Assembly: GCA_001823055.1 (NCBI GenBank)
Contig: MHTH01000006.1
Coordinates: 1-42,263, forward strand
DNA from: Candidatus Vogelbacteria bacterium RIFOXYB1_FULL_42_16
GTDB lineage: Bacteria; Patescibacteriota; Minisyncoccia; Phycocordibacterales; XYD1-FULL-46-19
DNA: 42,263 nt
Reading direction: 5' to 3'
Positions 18,977 through 28,255 of the stretch are shown piece after piece. Position 1 is the first letter of the stretch. Each line of letters begins with the position of its first letter. Position numbers and translations under genes: made by a program. The notes beneath the pieces were generated by a model. That model was not told the DNA's origin, made no database searches, and worked only from the letters and a program-made list of their open reading frames with translations.

Positions 18977-20992
18977 TCATATGATGATGTCCTGATCAAG
19001 GACGCCCTTGGGCATAGCAAATGGTGCTGATTGATGAATTTTATGATAGGAACCATCGGGCATCTTTTCTTCGACGGTCAAATAATAAGTGCCGGGACGA
19101 ACCAAGACATACAGTCGGCCCAACTGATCGGTACTGGCCGACTTGATCGGCTGATCTATACCCGGCAAATATAGACGTACCAGAGAAAAAGCTAACGGCT
19201 CGCCGTTAGCGCGACGAATCGAAATAATTTTATGCTTGATAATTCGAACTTTCTGATAAACCAAAATACCGACATAGGCAATAAGCAAAGAAAAATCGAG
19301 CACCGAAGGCGCTACCACCACCTTAAACAGCGATAGGGCAAAACCGGTATAAAAAACGCCGGCCAAAACTCGACGACGAGTCGCTTCTTTTCTGGTGTAA
19401 ATTTGGAAAAAATTAATTTTGGTTTTGGCAAATTCGTTCCAATCAAAACCTATCGGATCCAGAGGTACATTCAATCTGATGATTTGATTTCCATCGTGCG
19501 CTAAAGGTGTGCCAAAATAAAGATTGTCATAAAGCTCGTCCTGCGTCTTGCCTTTTAAAGTGGTTGACGGAAAACGATAATTAGTTTTACCAACTTTGAT
19601 ATAGTAGACATCCTTGGGCAACAAAAAACCAAAACGACCATCAATATCAGTAATAGCGCTGGTGACTTCTTTACCCGTCCCATTTTCCACTGTCACATAA
19701 GCCGGATCGATCGGTTGTTTTGTCACCGCATCAAAAACCGTGCCCCATTCTGGCCGTTTACGTCTGATACCAAGCCATGATAAAAATGAATAGATTAGAC
19801 GCATTAAGAGTAAGTAAAGATCATAAACGGAATGGACATTGGTCGTCATTAAAATAATTTGCGATAAACCGGCGCCCAGGCCCATCATGGTCACAAGCGG
19901 ATCAATATATTTTTCCAAAGCGTCGATCAGGCCGGAAGTTCGTAAAAAAGAGACGCCGGCCACTTGCAAACTGCCAGTGATTTTTTTAACGGTTTGATCT
20001 TGATAATTGATGACATAGATCGTGACCGGAAAAACTCCGTTACGCCAAAAAGGTGATAGGTTGGCCAAATATCTACCCTCGCCATCATCACGCATAATAA
20101 AAGAAAAAGAGCGAGTAACATTTTTTGGATCGGAAATAACTACTCCGATCGTTTTTAGCACTGTCGGTAAAGAATTTTTATCAATCTCAATCATTAAATT
20201 TTTAGTTCCCTGAATTTTGACTTTGGCCCCAGCGCTAAAATATTTAGTCAATTCACCAATCTGGCGCAGAATAAAATCACTAATCGTGACAGTCGATTTA
20301 GCGCCAGGTAAAAAAGCAAATGGGTCACTGCCACAATTACCATCAGGACAGATTTCTCCTTCCTTTAAACCGATAGCGCTAGCCACCGCCCCAGAAGAAT
20401 ATTCCCCGGCCTGATTTTTAACGAAAGCGGTGTAATAATAACGCACCCTAAATTCAACCGCCGGATCAACCACGTTTTCAGCCGAACCTTCATAAACGAC
20501 CGCACCATCTTCCGGATTGGCGGGAATACCAAAAGTCGAACGGACAATCCGAACCGCTTCAAAACCCTCAAAATTGGGGTTGGACCAAGTTAAATAGATT
20601 TTTTGTTGATTAATATTAAATTCGGCTTGAAAATTGGAAACATTTGGCACGGTCTCACGATAAAGACAAGGCAAATCTTCACCATAATTGAAAGCTTGCC
20701 GATCTTCACATTTGGTCGAATAGACACAAGCCTCTTCCGCACCGTAATTGGTCGCTTTAGGATCATCACAAGTCAAACCACCACCCCCCCCTCCATAGGT
20801 ACAAGGCAAAGCCCCACCATAATTGTTGGCCAACGGATCGGTACAAGTCGTTGCTGTCGTCGCTGTAACACTCAAGCTGACATTGACCGCATCGGTAGCC
20901 GACCAAACAAAACCACCAATCAGCAATAAAGCAAGAACAACTGGTAAGATAAAAAAATAATTTGATTTTTTAAACATCTTTTTTAAAGACAT
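18977..20992 (-). CDS. Large membrane-anchored surface protein with triple C-x(n)-NYG-x(n)-C-x-Y motifs, FnIII-like and carboxypeptidase-regulatory-like domains
   Basis: Repeats CTDPLANNYGGALPCTYG / CDDPKATNYGAEEACVYS / CEDRQAFNYGEDLPCLYR; GTVFDAVTKQPIDPAYVTVENGTGKEVTSAITDIDGRFGFLLPKDVYYIKV; several TM segments. Confidence 0.75.
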   Translation of the reverse strand: MSLKKMFKKSNYFFILPVVLALLLIGGFVWSATDAVNVSLSVTATTATTCTDPLANNYGGALPCTYGGGGGGLTCDDPKATNYGAEEACVYSTKCEDRQAFNYGEDLPCLYRETVPNVSNFQAEFNINQQKIYLTWSNPNFEGFEAVRIVRSTFGIPANPEDGAVVYEGSAENVVDPAVEFRVRYYYTAFVKNQAGEYSSGAVASAIGLKEGEICPDGNCGSDPFAFLPGAKSTVTISDFILRQIGELTKYFSAGAKVKIQGTKNLMIEIDKNSLPTVLKTIGVVISDPKNVTRSFSFIMRDDGEGRYLANLSPFWRNGVFPVTIYVINYQDQTVKKITGSLQVAGVSFLRTSGLIDALEKYIDPLVTMMGLGAGLSQIILMTTNVHSVYDLYLLLMRLIYSFLSWLGIRRKRPEWGTVFDAVTKQPIDPAYVTVENGTGKEVTSAITDIDGRFGFLLPKDVYYIKVGKTNYRFPSTTLKGKTQDELYDNLYFGTPLAHDGNQIIRLNVPLDPIGFDWNEFAKTKINFFQIYTRKEATRRRVLAGVFYTGFALSLFKVVVAPSVLDFSLLIAYVGILVYQKVRIIKHKIISIRRANGEPLAFSLVRLYLPGIDQPIKSASTDQLGRLYVLVRPGTYYLTVEEKMPDGSYHKIHQSAPFAMPKGVLDQDIII

Positions 20993-20997
20993 AGTTT

Positions 20998-21753
20998 TTA
21001 TAGAGCGATAGCAATAATACTAACGACCGCTTGATAAGTGCCTCCGCTCAAACCACTACTGGCACCGGCTTGGGCACGCAATTTGATTGTCGTTGCGGTG
21101 CCACTGGGATTGTTATTGGAATTTCGCAAACTAATAGTTTTGGCCGAAGTCGAAAAATTCAACCAACATCTGTCGGTAGTCTCCAAAGCGCCAGTACCAC
21201 AAGTCGTGCCGTTATCCAAAAAAGAAGTCGCCACATCCGAACCTTCAGCTGTATAGCCGAAATAAGCTTGGTTGGTCGGCACACTCCAAGAAAAATCCGG
21301 CGTCCCCGCGACCGTCACTGGCAAATCGGTAAAACTTCCACCGGCTGAACGCAAAGCCGGACTGGCATCAGCCGAAAGTGTTAAAGAATAACCAGCCGGA
21401 CTATTGGTAGTTATCGTCCAAACCGCAGTCCCATCAGAAGTCCCGCCACCACTAGCATCAATCGCTGGACTAAGCGTCACGTCACTAGGAGAAGAGACGG
21501 TAAGATAAACATCTTCGCTCATCGCTTGATAACCGGCATGGAGATTGTAAGCGTCAGACGAGGTACCGGTGCCGATTTCACCCAAAGTATCTTCCATTTT
21601 ATAATTGGTCGAAGAAGACATTGAGCCACCAAAATTAACACTATCGGCTTGGAGACGATAATTGGGACTGCTGGCCACATAAGCCCCGACCGGTCCAGCC
21701 ATCAAGAGACAGAAAACAATTAAAGAAAAATTTCGAGTAATAAAATTAAACAT
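20998..21753 (-). CDS. Secreted/surface hypothetical protein with signal peptide
   Basis: N-terminal hydrophobic signal, SSPNYRLQADSVNFGGSMSSSTNYKMEDTLGEIGTGTSS, Ser/Thr/Gly-rich beta-type body. Confidence 0.7.
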   Translation of the reverse strand: MFNFITRNFSLIVFCLLMAGPVGAYVASSPNYRLQADSVNFGGSMSSSTNYKMEDTLGEIGTGTSSDAYNLHAGYQAMSEDVYLTVSSPSDVTLSPAIDASGGGTSDGTAVWTITTNSPAGYSLTLSADASPALRSAGGSFTDLPVTVAGTPDFSWSVPTNQAYFGYTAEGSDVATSFLDNGTTCGTGALETTDRCWLNFSTSAKTISLRNSNNNPSGTATTIKLRAQAGASSGLSGGTYQAVVSIIAIAL

Positions 21754-22663
21754 TTTTTCTTAATTTAAAAACCGCGCGTAAAACCAATAAAAAGCTGGTC
21801 AACAAAATAAGTGTTTGCCACCAATTAGGCAAGACCGCAAAATAAAAAGATCGATCGATTAATTGATTTTGATAACCAAGATTTAAAAATAAATCCGCTC
21901 GATAAATACCCGGTAACCATAAAGGCGACAATTCCACTTCTCGCAGACGAATCGATCGTGGCAACACAAACCAAGGTTCAAGATATTTTGAAGCCAATTT
22001 CCGACCATAAAAACTTTTGAGATAAACGGCACCATAAGGATTGAGGTGGACATTGCCACTGTTTTTATAGGCAACTTGCAGACGCGTTTTCTCGCCCCAA
22101 GTCTGATACCAGGAATCGAGCAGACTAAATTTTTCTATCTGCCCCTCTTCTCGCGTTTGGCCGTTGACTCTAATCAAAAACAAAGCGCCCGCAGAAGTAT
22201 TTAACCGAGCATTGTGAAGATTATCGGTCTCGCTGTCGGTGCCGACAGTGACCAGACCGATAACCGAAGTCGCCGGCCAATCAAAGGGAATAGTGATCTT
22301 GACCGGCATAATGACCTCTTGACCATTGGCCACTTTTTTTGATCCAGCACTAAAACTGACGAGATTAGAAAAAGAAAAAGGGCCAGTGGAAGTCGTGGTA
22401 ATAAAACCTTCTTGACCATAAGCTTGAGGCAAAAGATTACTAACTCCGAGAGAAAAAGTTTTTTCTTGACCCAAAAAATTGGCCAAGCGAAGGTTAACGG
22501 TCTGTGATTGGCCGGGCGCCAACCTGATTTCTTTGCGCGCCGGTGCAATAGAAAAAGTTCCAGCCGTCTGCGGAAGCGCGACCGCCAGCGCTTGAGTAAA
22601 AGCCATCGGACAGAGACAAAACAAACTGATAATAACGATTTTTTTGAAACAAGAAGAAAACAT
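21746..22663 (-). CDS. Signal-peptide protein resembling DUF916/WxL-type cell-surface proteins with C-terminal TM
   Basis: TFSIAPARKEIRLAPGQSQTVNLRLANFLGQEKTF..., C-terminal TM followed by KLRKNV. Confidence 0.6.
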   Translation of the reverse strand: MFSSCFKKIVIISLFCLCPMAFTQALAVALPQTAGTFSIAPARKEIRLAPGQSQTVNLRLANFLGQEKTFSLGVSNLLPQAYGQEGFITTTSTGPFSFSNLVSFSAGSKKVANGQEVIMPVKITIPFDWPATSVIGLVTVGTDSETDNLHNARLNTSAGALFLIRVNGQTREEGQIEKFSLLDSWYQTWGEKTRLQVAYKNSGNVHLNPYGAVYLKSFYGRKLASKYLEPWFVLPRSIRLREVELSPLWLPGIYRADLFLNLGYQNQLIDRSFYFAVLPNWWQTLILLTSFLLVLRAVFKLRKNV

Positions 22664-22664
22664 T

Positions 22665-24398
22665 TTATTTTTTAATCGGCGTCAAAAGAAAAATATAATT
22701 TTCATTCGGGTTGAAGACCGGAGAAATTACTCCGGCTTTGCGACTGGCATCAAAGTCAACATTGATTCGATCAGAAAACATCTCTTGGATTTTGGTCTTT
22801 AATTTTTGATCATCTTCAGCCTTGCCGGACGAAGGCGCGACAATCAAACCCTCGACTCCGCCTTGGGATAAATTATTGGCGGAAGTTTTTTGAACCACTT
22901 CGGAGAATTCCTGACGCAAATCGTTACGTAATCGGTTGGTAATTTTTTCTTCTAATAATTTAACTTGGTCGGCGTTAATCGCTGTCGCCTGCGTCGCTTT
23001 CTTCAGATCTCTTTCGTCGTCATTATTAAGACCTAAAAATTGACCCCAATTTTTAACAACCGCTTGCCAAAGGCCTTGGACAAAACCAATACTCCAATGC
23101 CCAAAAGCTTTGAGACGATCGACAATAACTTGAAAAATTTCTACTGAAGTATCATAAACACCTAGAAACTTAATCGTTGCTAAAACATAAGATTGATCAG
23201 ATTGAAGTTGGACGGTGTTTTGAATTTTTTTGATTGGTTGGCCAATCAAATGGCCAACTTTTTGCCAAAAATCTATCACAGCCGTTTTGACTTTAATCAA
23301 GAAATCGACGGCCAGCGATGAAATTGAAGTCAAAGAAAAACTCGAGGAAATTTGTTTTTCGCTCGAAACGACGACGGGCTCAACATTTTCTGTCGCCACT
23401 TGACCAACCAAAGCGACTTCACCGGCGGTAAAGCGCGTTGTCAAATCGACTAAAGGTTGAAAAAATAGAATCGGAGCTAGGTGAATAATTTGTTGCGGTA
23501 AATCATAAACCACCGACCAAGCTTTTTCCGAAGCCAGATAAATCTTTCGATTAAATTTACTCGCCCCCTCCCCCAGGCCAGTAAAGACTTGTGCTAAAAA
23601 AAGAGTCGATCGCTGATCAAATTTATCCAAAGAAGAAATGGTGGCCACCATTTTTTCTTTCGGGACGACAGCAGAAGGAAGAGAAAAATCTGGCATTGAT
23701 AATTTGGCCAAAAAACTAAAATCAAACAAAGAAAAAGTTTGAGAAAAAACTTTTTTACCTAAATTGAAAGTAAGCAATGATTTTATCTGGAGTAAAGAAG
23801 AGGTCAGACGTTGCCAAACGATATCCCGACCTTGATCAACAGAATAAACCAACCAAGTTTTAGATTGATCGACAAAATAGACTAATCCTTTTTGACTTTG
23901 GCCGGCACTCTCGGCCAACCAATCGATCGAAGAGGCTAATTGATCCGCAGTAAATTCCCAAAGTTGATGACCAAATTTACCCAATTGAGACAAACTGATA
24001 AAAACCGAGGCTTCGAGCTCGTTCCAACTTTGGTTTAGACTCGGCAACGGTGAACTAATTTTTAAATCAAGATCTAAATTTACTCTTTCCAACGATCTTG
24101 GTAAAGATTGAGAAACCGTCGCTAAACCAACCGTGCTGATCGTTGACAATCTGGCGCTTAAATCAGGAAATTGAGGCCATAAAAAACCGCCGGCTTTTTG
24201 GCCAACCAAAAAAGAAAAAACCAAAACCGCAGAAACAACAACCAAAGGCAAAAAGTCGGGTTGTTGTTTTTTTTCCGCGAGCACAGGCAAGGATATTTTT
24301 GTCGTCAGTTGAGGGCTCAATGGCAAGGCACAAAAACCATTTCTATTGACGCCACGACAAACTGCCGATGTTTTCGATTGCTTACCGGAAACAGCCAT
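22665..24398 (-). CDS. Large membrane-associated hypothetical protein
   Basis: 577 aa, one N-terminal TM, long helical/amphipathic body, C-terminal region RINVDFDASRKAGVISPVFNPNENYIFLLTPIKK. Confidence 0.6.
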   Translation of the reverse strand: MAVSGKQSKTSAVCRGVNRNGFCALPLSPQLTTKISLPVLAEKKQQPDFLPLVVVSAVLVFSFLVGQKAGGFLWPQFPDLSARLSTISTVGLATVSQSLPRSLERVNLDLDLKISSPLPSLNQSWNELEASVFISLSQLGKFGHQLWEFTADQLASSIDWLAESAGQSQKGLVYFVDQSKTWLVYSVDQGRDIVWQRLTSSLLQIKSLLTFNLGKKVFSQTFSLFDFSFLAKLSMPDFSLPSAVVPKEKMVATISSLDKFDQRSTLFLAQVFTGLGEGASKFNRKIYLASEKAWSVVYDLPQQIIHLAPILFFQPLVDLTTRFTAGEVALVGQVATENVEPVVVSSEKQISSSFSLTSISSLAVDFLIKVKTAVIDFWQKVGHLIGQPIKKIQNTVQLQSDQSYVLATIKFLGVYDTSVEIFQVIVDRLKAFGHWSIGFVQGLWQAVVKNWGQFLGLNNDDERDLKKATQATAINADQVKLLEEKITNRLRNDLRQEFSEVVQKTSANNLSQGGVEGLIVAPSSGKAEDDQKLKTKIQEMFSDRINVDFDASRKAGVISPVFNPNENYIFLLTPIKK

Positions 24399-24488
24399 AA
24401 TTAGATTAATAATACATCAAAAAAGGGTTGAATTAAACCTTTTTTACAATGTGGATAAGTTTTGCTAAATGAGCTAGGATAAACCTGT

Positions 24489-26426
24489 ATGAAGATCATC
24501 ACTGTCGCCCCTTTATCAAAAGCGATTTTTAAAGAAAACCTAACTTATTTTAGCGCTCAAGATTTGGAGATCGGCTCGATCGTTCTGATTCCCCTACGTA
24601 ATAAGATTATCGAAGCCCTAGTCACTGAGACGCACGAGACGGAAAACCTGAAAAGCGAGTTGCGATCTTCTGATTATCCGCTAAAAAAAATTAAGGCGGT
24701 TAAATATAAAAATTTTTTTGCCCCCGGCTTTATCGAGACTGCTCAAAAAACCGCTGATTTCTTTGTCGTCCCCTTAGGCCAAGTAATTAAAAGTTTTACC
24801 CCCCTCGCCCTTCTTTCATCGTCCACCAGTAAAACCAAAGAACAAAAAAATGATCGTACCGAAAAAAACGAGAAAAATTCTGCCTCAAAAACCAAAATTG
24901 AAAAATTCGTCCTGCAAGAACCGGATGAAGATCGCTTAGCTTTGTATAAAAAATTGATTCGTGAAGCCTTTGCCCAAAAACAATCGGTCTTTCTTTGTGC
25001 TCCTACTAATCACGACATCGGTCGCTTGGCTCAAACCTTGAGTCGAGGAATCGAGGATTATGTTTTTGTTTTACGGAGTGACGATCCACCTAAAAAACAA
25101 CTGACTAATTGGAAAAAAACTGCCAGCGCCGATCATCCGATCTTGATTATTGCCACCCCACTCTTTCTCTCTCTGTCTCGACCAGACATAAAGACTTTTA
25201 TTGTTGAAAGAGAAAACGCCACCGCTTATAAACAATTAACCAGACCATTCATTGATGCTCGTTTTTTTATTGAAAAATTGGCCGAAAGCCAAAGAGTAAA
25301 AATTGTTTTGGGTGATATTCTTTTGCGCAGTGAGACGATCGAACGCAGCCGCAATGGTGAATTAGCGCCCCTGTCGCCGATCACCTACCGATCTTTTACC
25401 AGCGCTCAAAAACAAATTTTAATAAATTTAAAGGAAAAGAAAGCCCAAGCGATAGATTTTGGTCTGGCAGTCAGCGAAGAATTGGCCACCTTGATCAGCC
25501 AAACCGACCCCAACGAACGCTGGTTTATTTTTTCCGGCCGACGCGGTTTAAATCCTCTAACGGTCTGCGGTGATTGCGGTTATACTTTTTCTTGTCCTCA
25601 TTGTCATATTCCCCTCACCCTCCATCAACCCAAATCAAATATCAAGAAATCAACGGAAAATTATTTTCTCTGTCATAAATGCGGTCATGTTTCGTCACCA
25701 GAGGATAAATGTCGACATTGTGGTGGTTGGAAATTGGCCTTGCTCGGATCGGGCACGGAAAAAATCGAGGCGGAACTGAAAAAATTACTGCCTCAAGCTA
25801 AAATTTGGCGTTTGGACAGCGATCAAGTCAAGACTGGTCAAAAAACAGTTGAGATTATCCGTGATTTTTATTCTTCTCCCGGTGCTATTTTAATCGGCAC
25901 CGAGATGGCTCTTTTCCATCTGACAGAAAAAATCGAAAATATCGCTATCACTAGTATCGACGCCTATTTTTCCATTCCCGAATTTCGTATTAATGAAAAG
26001 GTCTTTAACATCCTCTTGCGCTTGCGCCATCTGGCTGTGAAAAATTTTGTCATCCAAACTCGCAATTCGGAAGAAGAAGTTTTAAGCTTGGCTTTAAATG
26101 GCAACTCGACCGAATTTCATCGGCGCGAATTATTGGAAAGAAAAAAACTAAAATATCCGCCTTTTTCTCTACTGATTAAAATTTCGGTCAAAAGTAGTCA
26201 CCTAGCGCTAGTAGAAGCGCTGGAAACTCTAAAAGAAGAGCATCTCACTCCGTGGCAGACCGTCATTTATGACAGTTTCGGACCGGCCTCTTTAAACCAT
26301 GAAGCCACCACCAATCTGCTTTTACGCTTGCCAACCACTGATTGGCCTAAAAAAGAAATTTTAGATCTCTTGCGCCAATTGCCACCGACTTTTGTGATCA
26401 ACGTCGATCCGGAAAATATCTTTTAA
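24489..26426 (+). CDS. priA: PriA-like primosomal protein N' family, helicase motifs degenerate
   Basis: Four-CxxC zinc-binding block (VCGDCGYTFSCPHCH...FLCHKCGHVSSPEDKCRHCGG), GSGTEKIEAELKKLLP, IRDFYSSPGAILIGTEMALF, LKYPPFSLLIKI; Walker A GxGKT and DEEH not found. Confidence 0.75.
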   Translation: MKIITVAPLSKAIFKENLTYFSAQDLEIGSIVLIPLRNKIIEALVTETHETENLKSELRSSDYPLKKIKAVKYKNFFAPGFIETAQKTADFFVVPLGQVIKSFTPLALLSSSTSKTKEQKNDRTEKNEKNSASKTKIEKFVLQEPDEDRLALYKKLIREAFAQKQSVFLCAPTNHDIGRLAQTLSRGIEDYVFVLRSDDPPKKQLTNWKKTASADHPILIIATPLFLSLSRPDIKTFIVERENATAYKQLTRPFIDARFFIEKLAESQRVKIVLGDILLRSETIERSRNGELAPLSPITYRSFTSAQKQILINLKEKKAQAIDFGLAVSEELATLISQTDPNERWFIFSGRRGLNPLTVCGDCGYTFSCPHCHIPLTLHQPKSNIKKSTENYFLCHKCGHVSSPEDKCRHCGGWKLALLGSGTEKIEAELKKLLPQAKIWRLDSDQVKTGQKTVEIIRDFYSSPGAILIGTEMALFHLTEKIENIAITSIDAYFSIPEFRINEKVFNILLRLRHLAVKNFVIQTRNSEEEVLSLALNGNSTEFHRRELLERKKLKYPPFSLLIKISVKSSHLALVEALETLKEEHLTPWQTVIYDSFGPASLNHEATTNLLLRLPTTDWPKKEILDLLRQLPPTFVINVDPENIF

Positions 26427-26530
26427 GTAAGTTTGAGATTCAAAATATAAAGTTCAAAACGGTAAATTTTTTAATTTTCAATTATTAAAGTTTCGTGTTA
26501 TAATCTACCTATCTAAGTAAAAAGGTAAAT

Positions 26531-27043
26531 TTGATGGCAAAAATCCTCCAAAAAGACAATAAAATTTTGCGCGCTAAATCGGTCGAGATCGATCCGAAGT
26601 CAATTGGTGGCACCAAAATTAAAAAATTGCTGGCTGAAATGATTACGATCCTCGATGCTTGCCCAGACGGCGCCGCTCTCGCCGCCCCGCAAATCGGGGT
26701 CAATTGGCGAATTTTTGTAGTTTCCAAAAAAATCTTTACTGATCAAAATGACCAGCCAGATCCCAAAGCCAAAGATATCATTTTTATTAATCCTCGCTTG
26801 GTCAAAATTTCCAAGAAAAAGAAAAAGTTGGAAGAAGGTTGTTTGTCGGTGCGAGGCGTTTTTGGTGAAATCGATCGAGCCGAAAAAGCCACCGTTGAAG
26901 CCTATAATGAATTTGGTCAGAAATTTTCCTACACCGGCGCCGGCCTGATGGCGCAAATTTTTCAACACGAGTTGGATCACTTAGATGGTGTGTTGTTTAT
27001 CGATAAAGCTAAAAATCTGGCTCAAGTCGATCTCTTAAACTAG
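26531..27043 (+). CDS. def: Peptide deformylase
   Basis: GAALAAPQIGV, EEGCLSVRG, QHELDHLDGVLF. Confidence 0.95.
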   Translation: MMAKILQKDNKILRAKSVEIDPKSIGGTKIKKLLAEMITILDACPDGAALAAPQIGVNWRIFVVSKKIFTDQNDQPDPKAKDIIFINPRLVKISKKKKKLEEGCLSVRGVFGEIDRAEKATVEAYNEFGQKFSYTGAGLMAQIFQHELDHLDGVLFIDKAKNLAQVDLLN

Positions 27044-27048
27044 ATTTT

Positions 27049-27972
27049 ATGTCTGACAATAAACCAACTTTTGTTTTTTTTGGCACCGATGAATTCAGTG
27101 TCCAAGTTCTAGAAACATTAAGAGAGGACAACCTAATCCCGTCTTTGATTATTACCGTACCCGACAAACCTAAAGGCCGAAAAATGGTTTTGACTCCACC
27201 GCCAGTTAAAACTTGGGCGGAAGCGAACGAAATTGAAGTAATCCAACCAGCCTCGCTAACTCACTTGGAGGTGAAACCTCCAAGTGAGTTAATCGAAAAG
27301 CTAAAAGTTTACCCCGTAGCGAAAAATTTAAATTTTTCTGGTACTGGGGCTATAACATATAACCTTTTCCTCGTAGCCTCTTACGGTCAGATTATTCCTC
27401 GAGCGATTTTGGATCTACCTAAAAACGACACCCTAAATATCCATCCCTCGCTCCTGCCAAAATATCGCGGTCCATCACCACTCGAAACAGTGATCCTAAA
27501 TGGTGACCGAGGAACCGGCGTCACGATTATCAAACTTGATGCGGAAATGGATCACGGACCGATTATTGCTCAAGAAAAATTTTCTTTAGACGATAAGAAT
27601 GATTTTATTAGCCTGCGCGATAAAAGCGCCAGACTGGGCGCGGAAATGTTAATAAAAATTTTACCGGCTTATCTAGCTGGAGAAATCGTCCCGCAAGAAC
27701 AAGATCATTCCCAAGCCACGCTGACCAAGAAATTCACTAAAGAAGATGGCTACTTAAATCCGAATGATACCGATTTGGTTAATTGGCGTAAAATTCTCGC
27801 TCTCAATCCTTGGCCCGGCGCTTATATTTTAATTGAAAAAGATGACCTTAAAATCCGTTTGGCGGTCAAATCAGCTCATCTTGATGACCAAGGTCAATTA
27901 ATCTACGATCGGGTAGTGCCAGCCGGAAAAAAAGAGATGTCTTGGTCTGATTTTCAGCACGGGTTAAAATAA
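27049..27972 (+). CDS. fmt: Methionyl-tRNA formyltransferase with internal palindrome-derived insertions
   Basis: FFGTDEFSVQVLETL, ASYGQIIPRAILDLPKNDTLNIHPSLLPKYRGPSPLE, GVTIIKLDAEMDHGPIIAQE; extra residues between IQPASL and LFLVASYG. Confidence 0.92.
   Translation: MSDNKPTFVFFGTDEFSVQVLETLREDNLIPSLIITVPDKPKGRKMVLTPPPVKTWAEANEIEVIQPASLTHLEVKPPSELIEKLKVYPVAKNLNFSGTGAITYNLFLVASYGQIIPRAILDLPKNDTLNIHPSLLPKYRGPSPLETVILNGDRGTGVTIIKLDAEMDHGPIIAQEKFSLDDKNDFISLRDKSARLGAEMLIKILPAYLAGEIVPQEQDHSQATLTKKFTKEDGYLNPNDTDLVNWRKILALNPWPGAYILIEKDDLKIRLAVKSAHLDDQGQLIYDRVVPAGKKEMSWSDFQHGLK
27257..27291. repeat. Perfect 16-bp hairpin inside fmt CDS
   Basis: TAACTCACTTGGAGGT-GAA-ACCTCCAAGTGAGTTA. Confidence 0.9.
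27309..27353. repeat. Second palindromic segment inside fmt CDS
   Basis: 18-bp perfect palindrome GAAAAATTTAAATTTTTC (27321-27338) with imperfectly complementary flanks ACCCCGTAGC / TGGTACTGGGGCT. Confidence 0.7.
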
Positions 27973-28237
27973 GACCAAAACTTGTCGAAGGCACACCTTT
28001 TTAGGGGGTCGTCCTCCTTCGCTTCCGCTACGGCGGGACAAGTGAGGTTGTTGAACTGATGTGCGAGATTGGATGTCGCACAAAATTTGTTAAAAAAACT
28101 TACTTAATTTCAAAATGGTTGGGCTTGGGTCTGGGTTTTGAAATTAAGTAAGTTTTTAAACAAATTTATTTCGTAGTGTAAGAAAAATCCGTACCCTAAA
28201 AAGGTGGTGCCGAGTAAAAAGTTTTGGTCTTATTTTA
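27965..28237. repeat. Nested inverted-repeat element, copy B
   Basis: 19-bp perfect outer arms (27965-27983/28219-28237, left arm contains the fmt stop codon); 13-bp arms CACCTTTTTAGGG (27994-28006)/CCCTAAAAAGGTG (28194-28206); interior near-perfect palindrome of about 32 bp around TTACTTAATTTCAAAA/TTTTGAAATTAAGTAA; end blocks identical to copy A. Confidence 0.85.
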
Positions 28238-28255
28238 GTCCGCTCTTCCTCTCGC

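Noticed and set aside
26600-26980. 126-aa minus-strand ORF
   Set aside because: Antisense shadow of def.
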